Origin: Anaerocolumna sp.
Lineage (GTDB): Bacteria; Bacillota; Clostridia; Lachnospirales; Lachnospiraceae
Direction: 5' to 3'
Assembly (NCBI GenBank): GCA_029256725.1
Contig: JAQSXJ010000035.1
Location: 30,132-94,131, forward strand
DNA: 64,000 nt
Shown here: positions 50,172-59,875 of the stretch, one piece after another
Layout of the letters: each line of letters begins with the position of its first letter
Numbering within the stretch: the stretch's first letter is position 1
Notes under the pieces: generated by a model
Told to the model about the DNA's origin: nothing
The model's database searches: none
The model's input: only the letters and a program-made list of their open reading frames with translations
Translations under genes and position numbers: made by a program

Positions 50172-52406
50172 ATGAAGACATTTAGAAAAATAATGACCGC
50201 CTTTAAGGCAGTACCTATAAAAGTTAAAAATTTCTTTCAGTTAATGATATCAAAATGTAAAAATTGGGCTAATCGTAATTTCAAAGACACTGGTAAACCT
50301 CAGTCGCTTCTTACTGATATTTTAACAAGTACTCTTCTGGCCTTGATGCTGCTGGACTCCGGACTGCCGGAAGCTGTAAGCTTTCTCCTGGCATTTGTAG
50401 TATTCTTTCTTCTTTTGAATCTACTGCGGCTGATAGTATTGCCTTTGCTGAAAATGTTCTTAAAAATATCCCCCAGAGGCATCTATCTCTTTCTTCAATT
50501 GTTTATTGTATTTGCTTATCTTTGGGATTTTTCCTTAAACAGTGGTGGTGAGGATACATACTTGATTTCCAGAATAGCAGCTATAGCCCTTGCAGGTGCC
50601 TTTCTTATCATGATGCGCTGTTGTTATGCACTTTTCAGACTTCACAGGAAGAGCCCTTCTTTAATTATTATTTTAATTTTTACTCTGATCCTAACAGGTG
50701 CTGGGGGATACTTATGTATTGGTACAGGTTTTTCTTATCCTTACGTTAATAACTATCTGGCTATGCACAAAGAAGATGTTAATTCCTCTTACTCGGTAAG
50801 ACCGGCTAAGGGTCCTCATGAGACTTCGGTTATAGATTATGGTATGAATAAAGAACCTATAAAATCAAGAACTGCCAACCTGTCAAGTTATGTTGTTTAT
50901 GAAGGCTTCACAAAGAAACTAAGAGATTTCTACTGGGGCTACAGCATTGATAAAGTACCTTTAAAAGGCAGGGTATGGTACCCTGCTGACGGCAATAACT
51001 ATCCGGTAGTATTTATAGTCCACGGCAACCATACCATGACAGCTGCTTCCTACAAAGGTTATGGCTACCTGGGTGAATATCTTGCCAGTTACGGTTATGT
51101 AGTGGTATCTGTAGATGAAAGTTTTCTAAACGGATATATTAACAATGGTTTGTCCGGGGAAAACGACGCAAGAGCTATTCTCCTGTTAAAAAACATGGAA
51201 GAAATGGAACGAAAGAATAAAGAAAAGGGAAACCCGCTATACGAAAAAATGGATTTTAACAACCTGACTCTTGCAGGTCATTCCAGAGGCGGAGAAGCTG
51301 TAACCGTAGCTGCTCTCTATAACTCATTAAAGCGCCTTCCGGATAACGGTAACATAAGTCTATCCTATGATTTTGATATCAAGTCCATAATAGCCATCGC
51401 TCCCTGTACCGATCAGTATCGTCCCTCTAACAGGGATATATCGCTGACCGATGTCAATTATCTATTAATTCACGGAGCCAATGACCAGGATGTTTCCTAT
51501 ATGATGGGTGAAAAGCAGTATAATAATACCACTTTCACCGGCGAGAGTGATTATTTCAAAGCCTACCTGTACATAGCTGATGCAAACCATGGACAATTTA
51601 ATACCAAATGGGGAAGATTTGATATCGGCGCACCTTTTAATATGATGTTAAATACCAAGAACCTTTTAAAACCTTCGATACAGCAGGATATCCTGAAGCT
51701 AACCGTTAAACAGTTTCTGGATGCCACCATAAAAGAGGATGTTACTGCCAGGAATTTCTTCCGTGACAGTAAAGAATTACGTTCCGAACTGCCGGTTAAT
51801 CTCTATCTGAACGGTTATGAAGACAGCAGCTTTGATACTGTCTGCAATTATGAAGAAGATACGGATATTACAACTGCAACCAAAGAGAAGGTCAGATTAT
51901 CCTCCTCCGGCTCTGCTTATTGGTATGAAACCCAAGTATATTATGAATTAAACGGTCCCGACCGTGATAATTATGCATTGATTTATGCCTGGAAGGAATC
52001 TGTTTCATCTTATTACGATATTGCTTTTGATACACCCTATTCTGACACGAGGCAGTATCTGCAATTTAATGTAATGGACGATAGGGAATACACTATTAAG
52101 GATAATGAAATAGCCCCGTTGGATTTTACAGTTAGACTTACCGACTCAAAAGGAGAAACAGCAGTTGTCACCTTATCGGACTATGCTGCCATCTATCCTT
52201 CTCTGCCTGTAATGACAACAAAACTCCAATTCTTTAATAATACACCGGTTTTTAAGCATTATTTTCAGACGGTACGACTGCCCCTTGAAGCCTTTCAGAA
52301 CAATAACAATAATATTGATACCTCCGATATTACGGATATTCGATTTATCTTCAATAAACTGGAGACCGGAAATATTAAACTGGATAATATTGGTTTTGCA
52401 AGGTAA
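50172..52406 (+). CDS. Membrane-anchored alpha/beta hydrolase
   Basis: 744 residues from the ATG at 50172 (AAAGGAAC upstream; a TTG at 50154 is weaker). The first ~240 residues hold five or six membrane helices (LTDILTSTLLALMLLDSGL, SFLLAFVVFFLLLNLLRLIVLPLL, GIYLFLQLFIVFAYLW, IIILIFTLILTGAGGYLCIG). The extracytoplasmic hydrolase follows: VVFIVHGNHTMTA (oxyanion region), nucleophile elbow LAGHSRGGEAVTVAAL, LIHGANDQDVSY with the acid, and ADANHGQFN with the His. A C-terminal beta region (~560-744) may be a carbohydrate- or wall-binding module. It resembles chlorophyllase/PAF-acetylhydrolase-like esterases; the substrate is unknown. Confidence 0.85.
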   Translation: MKTFRKIMTAFKAVPIKVKNFFQLMISKCKNWANRNFKDTGKPQSLLTDILTSTLLALMLLDSGLPEAVSFLLAFVVFFLLLNLLRLIVLPLLKMFLKISPRGIYLFLQLFIVFAYLWDFSLNSGGEDTYLISRIAAIALAGAFLIMMRCCYALFRLHRKSPSLIIILIFTLILTGAGGYLCIGTGFSYPYVNNYLAMHKEDVNSSYSVRPAKGPHETSVIDYGMNKEPIKSRTANLSSYVVYEGFTKKLRDFYWGYSIDKVPLKGRVWYPADGNNYPVVFIVHGNHTMTAASYKGYGYLGEYLASYGYVVVSVDESFLNGYINNGLSGENDARAILLLKNMEEMERKNKEKGNPLYEKMDFNNLTLAGHSRGGEAVTVAALYNSLKRLPDNGNISLSYDFDIKSIIAIAPCTDQYRPSNRDISLTDVNYLLIHGANDQDVSYMMGEKQYNNTTFTGESDYFKAYLYIADANHGQFNTKWGRFDIGAPFNMMLNTKNLLKPSIQQDILKLTVKQFLDATIKEDVTARNFFRDSKELRSELPVNLYLNGYEDSSFDTVCNYEEDTDITTATKEKVRLSSSGSAYWYETQVYYELNGPDRDNYALIYAWKESVSSYYDIAFDTPYSDTRQYLQFNVMDDREYTIKDNEIAPLDFTVRLTDSKGETAVVTLSDYAAIYPSLPVMTTKLQFFNNTPVFKHYFQTVRLPLEAFQNNNNNIDTSDITDIRFIFNKLETGNIKLDNIGFAR

Positions 52407-52473
52407 TCTCAAAAACAACCAGGTGATAAAACTGCAAATCCTGCATAGATTATATTAAAAACAGGTATTAACC

Positions 52474-52950
52474 ATGAAAAATTTCTCTATTCAGGGTGCT
52501 GTAATAAGCGCAGGTATTGCTTTACTGACAGGTATGCTCTCCAGCCTGTTATCCGGTGGTCAGCAGGAAGTGTATGGGCAGTTGGTATTACCTCCATTTG
52601 CACCGCCTCCCTGGTTATTTGGAGTCGTATGGCCTATTTTGTACATATTGATGGGAATAGCTGCTTATCTCATCTACATTACACCAGCATCACCAGCAGA
52701 TAAACAGGTAAGTTTATTCTATTATGGAGCCCAGCTCTTTGTAAATTTTACCTGGAGCATTGTCTTCTTCCGCTTCCAGTCCTATGGGATGGCTGTACTG
52801 GTATTGGCATTTTTACTGGTATTAGTAACCTTTACCATGATTTATTTTTTCGACCTCAACAGATTGGCTGCATTATTGCTGTTACCCTATTACCTATGGC
52901 TGATTGTGGCCTATTACTTAAATATCGGAATATTCTTACTGAACCAGTAA
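52474..52950 (+). CDS. tspO: TspO/MBR family tryptophan-rich sensory protein
   Basis: 158 residues with five membrane helices. The TspO signature is present: LVLPPFAPPPWLFGVVWPILYILMGIAAYLIY and NFTWSIVFFRFQSYGMAVLVLAFLLVLVTFTMIYFF, ending LLLPYYLWLIVAYYLNIGIFLLN. The family binds porphyrins and other hydrophobic ligands in membranes. It follows the hydrolase by 67 bases with a weak ribosome site, so co-transcription is likely but translation may be low. Confidence 0.9.
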   Translation: MKNFSIQGAVISAGIALLTGMLSSLLSGGQQEVYGQLVLPPFAPPPWLFGVVWPILYILMGIAAYLIYITPASPADKQVSLFYYGAQLFVNFTWSIVFFRFQSYGMAVLVLAFLLVLVTFTMIYFFDLNRLAALLLLPYYLWLIVAYYLNIGIFLLNQ

Positions 52951-52967
52951 GATCATCAGGAACCTTA

Positions 52968-53027
52968 GATAGAAAAATACACCCCCAAATGTTAGTCTTA
53001 CTAGCATTGGAGGTGTATTTTTCTATC
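52968..53027. terminator. Bidirectional terminator between convergent genes
   Basis: GATAGAAAAATACACC / GGTGTATTTTTCTATC (16 bp) with a further inner pairing (AATGTTAGTCTTACTAGCATT), between tspO and the histidine kinase. Confidence 0.85.
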
Positions 53028-53076
53028 TTTTATGGTGTGTAAACTTCACTTATATTAATAACTACCCCATCTTTTT

Positions 53077-55455
53077 TTATTCTTCTTCAGTAATCGTTCC
53101 ACTGAAATTTTTAACAAGCGGAAATACTATAACAACCTTGAATAGATCACCATCTGTCGTAACCGTAAAGGTACCATTCTGTAATCCGGTAAAACTTTTG
53201 GCAATGGCAAGCCCCAGTCCTGAACCTTCTGAATTCCTGGCTTTATCACCTCTTACGAAACGTTCAACAATCTCCTCGCCACTGAAATCCAGTTCCTCAC
53301 TCGATATATTACGCAAAGTGATAACAGTCTGTCTATCTTGAATTTCCATATCCAAGTATGCTCTGGAACCACGTTGGGCATACTTACACATGTTATTCAA
53401 CAGATTTTCAAATATCCTATAGGATTTGTCACTATCTAACTTAACAACAACTTTATCCTCTGGCATCCTTACTCTGAAATCAATCTCTGCTGCAGTGATT
53501 CTGTCGCTCATTTCAAACTGTACCTGTTTTATTAAAGCCGTCAGATCCACCTCTACCGGATGTATGGTTATGGTATTGCTGGCTGCTTTGCTCATTTCAA
53601 AGAGGTCTTCAATGAGAAGCTTTAAACGAAGTGCCTTTCTGTCCAGGGTTTCCACATAAGATTCTTTTTGTTCTTCTGAAATATTCTTATCCTTTAACAG
53701 ATCAATGTAAGTGATAATTGCAGTTAATGGCGTCTTCAAATCATGAGAAACATTTGTTATCAGTTCTGTTTTCATTTTCTGACTCTTGGTTTCTTCTAAA
53801 ACTGCCCTTCGAAATCCTGTCTGAACCTCCATCAGCTCATCTCTTAAGGGATTAAATACTCCTAAATCCTTATCAATGGATATATCCAGTTCGCCCTCTG
53901 AAATATTACTGGCTGCTGCTAAAATCACCTGATAATCTGAAGCTAATTTATCTTTGTGTTTCTTTATTTGATAGAGAAGTACACCAGTATAGATGATAAC
54001 CGCAAATATTCCAACAAACCAGAACAAACAAAAAACAATTAATAGAAGCATATTACAGCCTAGAAGCAATAGCAGTTTCTTATTATCCTTTTTACTCATA
54101 TCAAAGGAGGTGGTATAACGGAGGAATTTTCTGATATTTCTAATAATCCAGTTAAAAAATCTTCCGGTTAAGGAATTCTCTTTCACGTATCTAATCGGCC
54201 CCTTTATGAACAATTCTCTAATGGACAGAACACCAACAAACCATACTAACAGTATTACTGCCCACAGCAGAATATTAAAGACATAGGAAACACCTCTGGC
54301 GGCATTTGTATCCAAAATATTATTGGCATTTAACTCAAACAAATCCCCCCATACTGTTTCGTTTATTAATGGCAGAAATATCTCACTATAAAATGCAACT
54401 GTTACCGCAAACCCCGCAAGACATATTTCAATCGGAACACGAGCTTCAATTCCTTTTCCTACTCTCAGAGGCTTTACCACAGGAAGTAACAAACCCAACA
54501 GTACTACTATCATCATAGCTACTGCAAATAAATAAGCACCGCCTGCTTTCCCATAGGCATTGTTATTAAGCTGATCCATTAAATAGCTATATTGCCAGGT
54601 GTTTACATTTGTAAGGGCTTCTTCTGATCTTACCGCATAGATTACTGTCATATCAGAAGGTTTCTTTACCCGGCTTGCATACCATGCCGGATTGCCCCAG
54701 TTTCTCTCAACCATCTGTTGGGTCAGGTTCTGTGCCAGGTATGCATTGGCATTATTATCCATAATTCCATTAAAATACGGCACTGTGGCATTACCATCTT
54801 TATCAAACTTAATTACCGTATAAAAATAATAATCTTCTTGGATTTGCTTAATATCCTCTTCCATATTCTCAGAATCTAAAAATGCATTAAGCTTTGTACC
54901 TGTATTGGTTATTATTTGCCCGCTTTGATTATCAACTCCATAATATTCTAATGCATAGGTCGAGAGTGAATTATAATAAAAATCATAACTCCAGTCATTC
55001 ATAAGATTAGCAAAATCTGCTTTAAAGGATTCCATATTCATGGAATCTTCATAATCATCAGTAGAGTAGCTGTTCACGTCTTCACTGGCATTGGTATTTG
55101 AATCGCCTTCTGCGGTATCATATACTTCCGTATCACTGTTTACGGTATCTTTACCATCAAGAAAAACACCGCTTGCATCAAGTTTTTTATTGTTTTTTTG
55201 TCTATCAAGATCCCACTTTAAAACATAAGTCCCTTGAAAAAGCTTTTTTAAGAATGCCTTTTTTTCAGCATCTGAAAATTCATTAAGCTGTTCCTGTTTT
55301 TCTACTTTTTCTTTCTCTACAAATACCTTTGCATTTTCTGCTATTGGTTTATATAATAATACAATTATTGCAGCCAGAATCGAAAGAAGTACGACGCTTA
55401 CATATAGGCCAGCTCCCTTTCTATCGCTGCTGTTTTTCAATTTTGTATCCAACAC
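53077..55455 (-). CDS. Membrane sensor histidine kinase
   Basis: 792 residues starting at a GTG at 55455 (AAGGTGG upstream) that overlaps the response-regulator gene by 35 bases. A first membrane helix (~15-39) is followed by a ~265-residue extracytoplasmic sensor (DWSYDFYYNSLSTYALEYYGV, YFNGIMDNNANAYLAQNL). A block of four to six helices follows (~305-515), then the kinase: NVSHDLKTPLTAIITYIDLL with His near 570, N box NLLNNMCKYA, and GSGLGLAIAKS. The layout resembles VanS-type kinases with extra helices. It pairs with the regulator at 55421. The signal is not known. Confidence 0.92.
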   Translation of the reverse strand: MLDTKLKNSSDRKGAGLYVSVVLLSILAAIIVLLYKPIAENAKVFVEKEKVEKQEQLNEFSDAEKKAFLKKLFQGTYVLKWDLDRQKNNKKLDASGVFLDGKDTVNSDTEVYDTAEGDSNTNASEDVNSYSTDDYEDSMNMESFKADFANLMNDWSYDFYYNSLSTYALEYYGVDNQSGQIITNTGTKLNAFLDSENMEEDIKQIQEDYYFYTVIKFDKDGNATVPYFNGIMDNNANAYLAQNLTQQMVERNWGNPAWYASRVKKPSDMTVIYAVRSEEALTNVNTWQYSYLMDQLNNNAYGKAGGAYLFAVAMMIVVLLGLLLPVVKPLRVGKGIEARVPIEICLAGFAVTVAFYSEIFLPLINETVWGDLFELNANNILDTNAARGVSYVFNILLWAVILLVWFVGVLSIRELFIKGPIRYVKENSLTGRFFNWIIRNIRKFLRYTTSFDMSKKDNKKLLLLLGCNMLLLIVFCLFWFVGIFAVIIYTGVLLYQIKKHKDKLASDYQVILAAASNISEGELDISIDKDLGVFNPLRDELMEVQTGFRRAVLEETKSQKMKTELITNVSHDLKTPLTAIITYIDLLKDKNISEEQKESYVETLDRKALRLKLLIEDLFEMSKAASNTITIHPVEVDLTALIKQVQFEMSDRITAAEIDFRVRMPEDKVVVKLDSDKSYRIFENLLNNMCKYAQRGSRAYLDMEIQDRQTVITLRNISSEELDFSGEEIVERFVRGDKARNSEGSGLGLAIAKSFTGLQNGTFTVTTDGDLFKVVIVFPLVKNFSGTITEEE

Positions 55456-56140
55456 CCCACACCACCTTCAAATATTTTGGTTCCTTCGGGTTATATTCAA
55501 TTTTCTCCCGAAGATTGCGGATATGTACCATAATGGTATCTGTATTTACCGCTCTTTCATTCCATACTCTTTCATAAATTTCCTCAGCAGAAAATACTCT
55601 GCCGGGATTCTTCATTAATAGGGTCAGTATCTTAAATTCTAATGGCGTCACTTTTACAAGGTTTCCATCCACACTAAGGGTGACTGTGTTTTCATTGAGT
55701 TCCAGTCCTCCTACAGTGTAGACATTTTCTTCTTCCTCTTCCTTTTCTTTATCACTTATGATATCCAGATATTTTTTGTACCTGCGTAAATGAGAATTAA
55801 CCCTGGCTAATAATTCCAACGGAGCAAAGGGTTTGGTTACATAATCATCGGCACCGCACTGAAACCCGGTCAGCTTATCTAGTTCTTCAGATTTGGCAGT
55901 CAGCATTATTATTGGGAAATCGAACTTTTCTCTGATCTTCATAGTCATGGTAATACCATCCATCCCCGGCATCATGACATCTACAACTGCAAGATGGATT
56001 TTCTCTTTTTCTGCAAGGGCAAGACCCTCTCTTCCGTTCTCTGCCTTTAATACTTCATACCCCTGATTCTTAAGATAGATACCAATCCCCTCTAATATCT
56101 CCCTGTCATCTTCTACCACTAATATACGATAAGCTTCCAT
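55421..56140 (-). CDS. OmpR/PhoB-type response regulator
   Basis: 239 residues from the ATG at 56140 (GGGAGGAAAT upstream). Receiver domain: RILVVEDDREILEGIGIYLKNQGYEVLKAENG, phospho-acceptor Asp in LAVVDVMMPGMDG, Thr/Ser and Lys in IIMLTAKSE and DYVTKPFAPLELLARV. The winged-helix DNA-binding domain (~135-235) contains VTPLEFKILTLLMKNPGRVFSAEEIYERVWNERAVNTDTIMVHIRNLREKIE and VWGVGYKI. It forms a two-component system with the kinase that it overlaps. Confidence 0.95.
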   Translation of the reverse strand: MEAYRILVVEDDREILEGIGIYLKNQGYEVLKAENGREGLALAEKEKIHLAVVDVMMPGMDGITMTMKIREKFDFPIIMLTAKSEELDKLTGFQCGADDYVTKPFAPLELLARVNSHLRRYKKYLDIISDKEKEEEEENVYTVGGLELNENTVTLSVDGNLVKVTPLEFKILTLLMKNPGRVFSAEEIYERVWNERAVNTDTIMVHIRNLREKIEYNPKEPKYLKVVWGVGYKIEKQQR

Positions 56141-56152
56141 ATTTCCTCCCAA

Positions 56153-56525
56153 ATTTATGCATTTCTCTCTTTATACTGCACTTTCTCCTTATAAAGAGCT
56201 TAAATGCTTTTCATTCTTTAACGGACAGCTCAGGATATATATCCGATAGAATGAACTTTGTTCCTGAGTCTGTTCTTCTTTTTCTTTTCAATCAGATTCA
56301 TTATACAACATTTGAGGGACATACGGAAAGACCTTCGTGTCAGAATAGATTTTCTATAACATTTAATTGGGATTTTATTTGCATTTACTTCTTTGTTCTC
56401 CAGCAGCATTTCATACCTCCGTTTTGTTTGTCTTTGATAGTATAAAAAATGATTATTAAAGATACCTACAGATAAAACGAAAGAAATTCGAAAGATTTTA
56501 GAATATTTAAATTAGCTTAACAAAA
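56153..56525. other. Non-coding region upstream of the two-component system
   Basis: Contains hairpin-forming CTCAGGA...TCCTGAG (near 56227-56268) and the palindrome GGATATATATCC (56233-56244). No convincing gene. Confidence 0.5.
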
Positions 56526-56577
56526 AAACTCCTGTATTTTACCAAGGCTTGACTACCCGGCTATCATACAGGAGTTT
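56526..56577 (-). terminator. Terminator downstream of the truncated Ig-like gene
   Basis: AAACTCCTGTA / TACAGGAGTTT, 11-bp stem; on the minus strand it is followed by TTTTTGTT. Confidence 0.8.
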
Positions 56578-56588
56578 ATGTTTATATA

Positions 56589-57419
56589 TTATTTCGTTAC
56601 TTGTAAGGTTTTAATAAGGTAATTAGCTACTTGTTTAACATCGGGTGAAAGGTTATCTGAAATATCTGTTACTGTTATTTTCGTCAAATTTTTCTCAGTA
56701 TAAATATCATAGATTGTCTGCTTCATTGTAACTCCATTGTAAGTTAAGTTAAAGTTCGTTATATAACCTACACCAAGATCTGTATCAAATTTATTTATTG
56801 TAACGCCATCTACGGTCACTTCCATACCCTGCTGTGCGTATTGAGATACCAGTGAATCAGCTGTTATTTCACTATAGGCTGCTTCAAAAACAGAAGTTTC
56901 CGGAATACCCTCTGAATCAAGGATCAATAATGAAATGCCCGAAACATTAGCACTTGCGTCATCAACTGCTGGCACAAGAACTACCTGTCTGTAACCGGTA
57001 TCTTCTGCTTCCGTTTTTGTCCAGTTACTTGGATAGATATAAGTTACATTACCAGAAGTTGCTGCCTGAGCCTTAAAGGGTGCTCCCTCAACCAGCGGAT
57101 TGGCAACTACAGCTGCTTTCACAGTTACAGTACAAGCATATTTCTTTTTATCTACTGTAGCGGTTATAGTTGCTTTGCCGGCTTTTTTAGCAGTAACCTT
57201 TCCAGTCTTACTTACTGTCGCTACTGTAGTCTTACTGGATTTCCAGGTAACCTTTGATTTGGTTCCTATAATTTTAAGTACTTTAGATTTACCAACCTCT
57301 AGCGTTAATTTTTTCTGACTTATCGCTGTTTGCGCAGCTTCTGCTGTTTGAAGATAAATATTATTACACTGATGGTACCTACTATATTTCCTTTGAAAAG
57401 AACTCAAATGGAAATACAT
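56589..57419 (-). pseudogene. Bacterial Ig-like (BIG2) surface protein, 5'-truncated
   Basis: From about residue 25 of the open frame the sequence reads as a secreted protein: TAEAAQTAISQKKLTLEVGKSKVLKI, a BIG2 repeat (~33-100: VTWKSSKTTVATVSKTGKVTAKKAGKATITATVDKKKYACTVTV), then an unknown beta-rich domain of ~170 residues (VTYIYPSNWTKTEAEDTGYRQVVLVP, GYITNFNLTYNGVTMKQTIYDIYTEKNLTKITVTDI). TAEAAQTA looks like the end of a signal peptide whose start is gone. The first ~24 residues of the frame are merely antisense to the neighbouring gene fragment, with no ribosome site at the ATG. The gene has lost its promoter, start and signal peptide at ~57340-57350. Confidence 0.7.
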
Positions 57420-58072
57420 ATATGTATTTTTCTGGCTTCACTAAGCTTTCAGGTCTGGGTCAGAGCCTCTCCTCCAGTTATCTGGCACAGAAACTAACAG
57501 ATAATTCCCTTACCACTGAGGTTGAAAAAGCCTGGAAAGCACGTTCTGGTAAAACCTATTTCCTGTTGTCAGAGAAGTATTCCTCCCAGATATATGTTCT
57601 TTCAGCACCTTATGCTCCTTTCTTAATGGCAGAGAGCATTAAGGGTTACTGGATGAATACCGCTATAATTGATAAAGATAATGCCAGAAGTCCCTTCCAG
57701 ATTCCTGGAGTTTATGGACGCAATTTGACGGACTACAGGTTCTTCCGTGAAAATGGTACGGAATATTTGAATGCAGGGGGAAGCATTTACCTCTCTTCTG
57801 ACAGCCTTAAGACACTTCCGGCAAAAACATCAAACTATACCATTGGAGATAAGGGATATGCCTCTTGGTATAAATTATCCAGTAATACTGCTTCTAAGAA
57901 AATTACAATTACCGTACCAGCCAATGCTTCTTTCACAGTTTATAACGATAAAAATGTTTGTGTAACCAATTACTATCTTAATAAAACCAAAACAATAACC
58001 CTTCCAAAGAAAGGTTATATTGTATTCACTGGTGATGCCGGTTCTGTATTTCAGTTGAAATTTGCAAAATAA
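57345..58072 (+). pseudogene. C-terminal fragment of an extracellular protein, possibly of a CubicO/beta-lactamase-family serine hydrolase
   Basis: Coding-quality sequence extends upstream of the first ATG (57422): in frame it reads FEDKYYYTDGTYYISFEKN, then GNTYMYFSGFTKLSGLG. The N-terminal part of the protein is therefore missing, and the frame runs into the antisense of the Ig-like gene at ~57345. The rest (EVEKAWKARSGKTYFLLSEKYSSQIYVLSAP, GVYGRNLTDYRFFRENGTEYLNAGGSIYLS, KKITITVPANASFTVYNDKNVCV) resembles the C-terminal part of clostridial secreted serine hydrolases as I remember them; the catalytic part is absent. Tail-domain only, most likely non-functional. Confidence 0.6.
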
Positions 58073-58091
58073 TGATCTTTACACCAATAAA

Positions 58092-58129
58092 AGGACTGCT
58101 TCCCTACTATTTTGTAAGGAAACAGTCCT
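58092..58129. terminator. Terminator between the fragment and ptsI
   Basis: AGGACTGCTTCC / GGAAACAGTCCT (11 of 12) with a 14-base loop, followed by GTTTATTT on the plus strand. Confidence 0.75.
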
Positions 58130-58135
58130 GTTTAT

Positions 58136-59773
58136 TTACAATTTGCTGATATTGCTTTCCCGGATGATTTTACGTATGGGGAGAATGGCTCCGGGGGAAA
58201 CAGACAGTTCATCCACTCCCATTTTCAAAAATATACGTGTCAGTTCCATATCGGCTCCCAGCTCACCGCAGATGCCTGCCCAGATACCTGCCTTGTGAGC
58301 ATTTTCAATTACCATCTGAATCATACGTAATATAGCAGGATGATGAGCATCATAAAATTCGTCCAGTTGGGAATTCTGTCTGTCAATTGCAAGAGTATAC
58401 TGGGTAAGGTCATTGGTTCCTATGCTGAAGAAATCCACTTCCTTTGCCAGCTCTTCACTTATCATAACTGCGGCTGGCGTTTCAATCATTATTCCCTGCT
58501 CTACTTGTCCGAAAGCGATTCCCTTATCCTTAAGCTCTGTCTTAACCTCTTCTGCTATTTTGCGTATTCTTTGTACCTCTTTAATGGATATGATCATTGG
58601 ATACATAATTGCAATATTACCATAAGCACTGGCACGGAACAGGGCACGCAGTTGTGTTTTGAAGATTTCAGGCCTGGTAAGGCAGATGCGTATTGCACGA
58701 TAGCCCATAGCAGGATTTTCTTCATAAGGCAGCTTAAAATATTCTGCCTGCTTATCCGCACCTATATCCAGCGTACGGATTATTACCTTTCTGCCGGCCA
58801 TGGTCTCCGCCACGGTTTTATATATGTTGAACTGCTCTTCCTCTGTAGGATAATTCTCTTTCTCCAAATAGATAAATTCACTGCGGAAGAGTCCGATTCC
58901 CCCCGCATCATTCTGTAATACCGTAGCCAGATCGCTGCTATTGCCTATATTGGCATAAAGTTTGATTTCCTTTCCATCCAGGGTTACATTTGCCTTTCCT
59001 TTTAAGGTCTGTAGAAGCAGCTTTTTCTCTGCTTCGGCCTTCTGCCTTTCCTGCATCCGGCTTTTGACAGACTCCTCCGGCTCTATCAGAAAGCTGCCCT
59101 CAAAGCCATCAACAACCCCTTCTTTTCCGTTTATCTGCTCCATGACCTTTTTTGTGAGGCTGGTCCCAACCAGCGCAGGAATGTTCATGTTTCTGGCAAG
59201 GATAGCAGTATGGGAGTTGACTGAACCCTTGACCGTTACAAAGGCAAGCACCTTATCCTTATCCAGCTGCACTGTTTCACTGGGAGCCAGATCCTCCGCT
59301 ACAAGAATGACCGGCTCCTCTATTAGAATACCTTCTCCGCCCTTTCCCATAAGGCTTCCCAGCAGCCGTTCGGACACATCCCTTACATCAGCTGCCCTGC
59401 CTTTCATATATTCATCCTCCATAGCGGAAAACATCCTTGCAAAATTATCTGCTGTAGTTGCAACTGCATACTCCGCATTGACCTTCTGGCTGCAGATTAT
59501 ACTTTCAACAGATTCATTATAATCCATATCCTCCAGCATCATCTGGTGTACCTCAAATATAGCCGCCTCAGATTCACCTATTTTATTTACAGAGGTTTCA
59601 TAAAGGTGCTTTAACTGTACGATGCTTGTGTCCCTGGCTTCCCGAAAGCGCAATACCTCCGCATCGGTATCGGAAACTCTGCTCCTTTTTACCTGCTGCT
59701 CATGCTTTTGGTAAACCATTATCCTGCCCATGGCAATACCCCCAAAAACACTTTTCCCCTGAAATGTCTGCAT
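58136..59773 (-). CDS. ptsI: PTS enzyme I (phosphoenolpyruvate-protein phosphotransferase)
   Basis: 545 residues from the ATG at 59773 (AAGGAGG 6 bases upstream). It transfers phosphate from PEP to HPr. It has the phospho-His segment in GSVNSHTAILARNMNIPAL (His ~190), PEP-binding GIGLFRSEFIYL and ITRTLDIGADKQ-like (VIIRTLDIGADKQAEYF), MIETPAAVMISEELAKEVDFFSIGTNDLTQYTLAIDR, and active-site Cys in AGICGELGAD. It is the last gene of the fru operon, an unusual place since ptsI usually accompanies ptsH. It may be a dedicated or second enzyme I. Confidence 0.95.
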   Translation of the reverse strand: MQTFQGKSVFGGIAMGRIMVYQKHEQQVKRSRVSDTDAEVLRFREARDTSIVQLKHLYETSVNKIGESEAAIFEVHQMMLEDMDYNESVESIICSQKVNAEYAVATTADNFARMFSAMEDEYMKGRAADVRDVSERLLGSLMGKGGEGILIEEPVILVAEDLAPSETVQLDKDKVLAFVTVKGSVNSHTAILARNMNIPALVGTSLTKKVMEQINGKEGVVDGFEGSFLIEPEESVKSRMQERQKAEAEKKLLLQTLKGKANVTLDGKEIKLYANIGNSSDLATVLQNDAGGIGLFRSEFIYLEKENYPTEEEQFNIYKTVAETMAGRKVIIRTLDIGADKQAEYFKLPYEENPAMGYRAIRICLTRPEIFKTQLRALFRASAYGNIAIMYPMIISIKEVQRIRKIAEEVKTELKDKGIAFGQVEQGIMIETPAAVMISEELAKEVDFFSIGTNDLTQYTLAIDRQNSQLDEFYDAHHPAILRMIQMVIENAHKAGIWAGICGELGADMELTRIFLKMGVDELSVSPGAILPIRKIIRESNISKL

Positions 59774-59875
59774 AGTCATCCTCCTTTTTCCGATGTCTAC
59801 CTTCCCTTATGAGCATCTCTTCTTCTCCTCAGATTCTTACTTCTCTGAGAGGAGGCTTATAATAAGAACAGCTTC

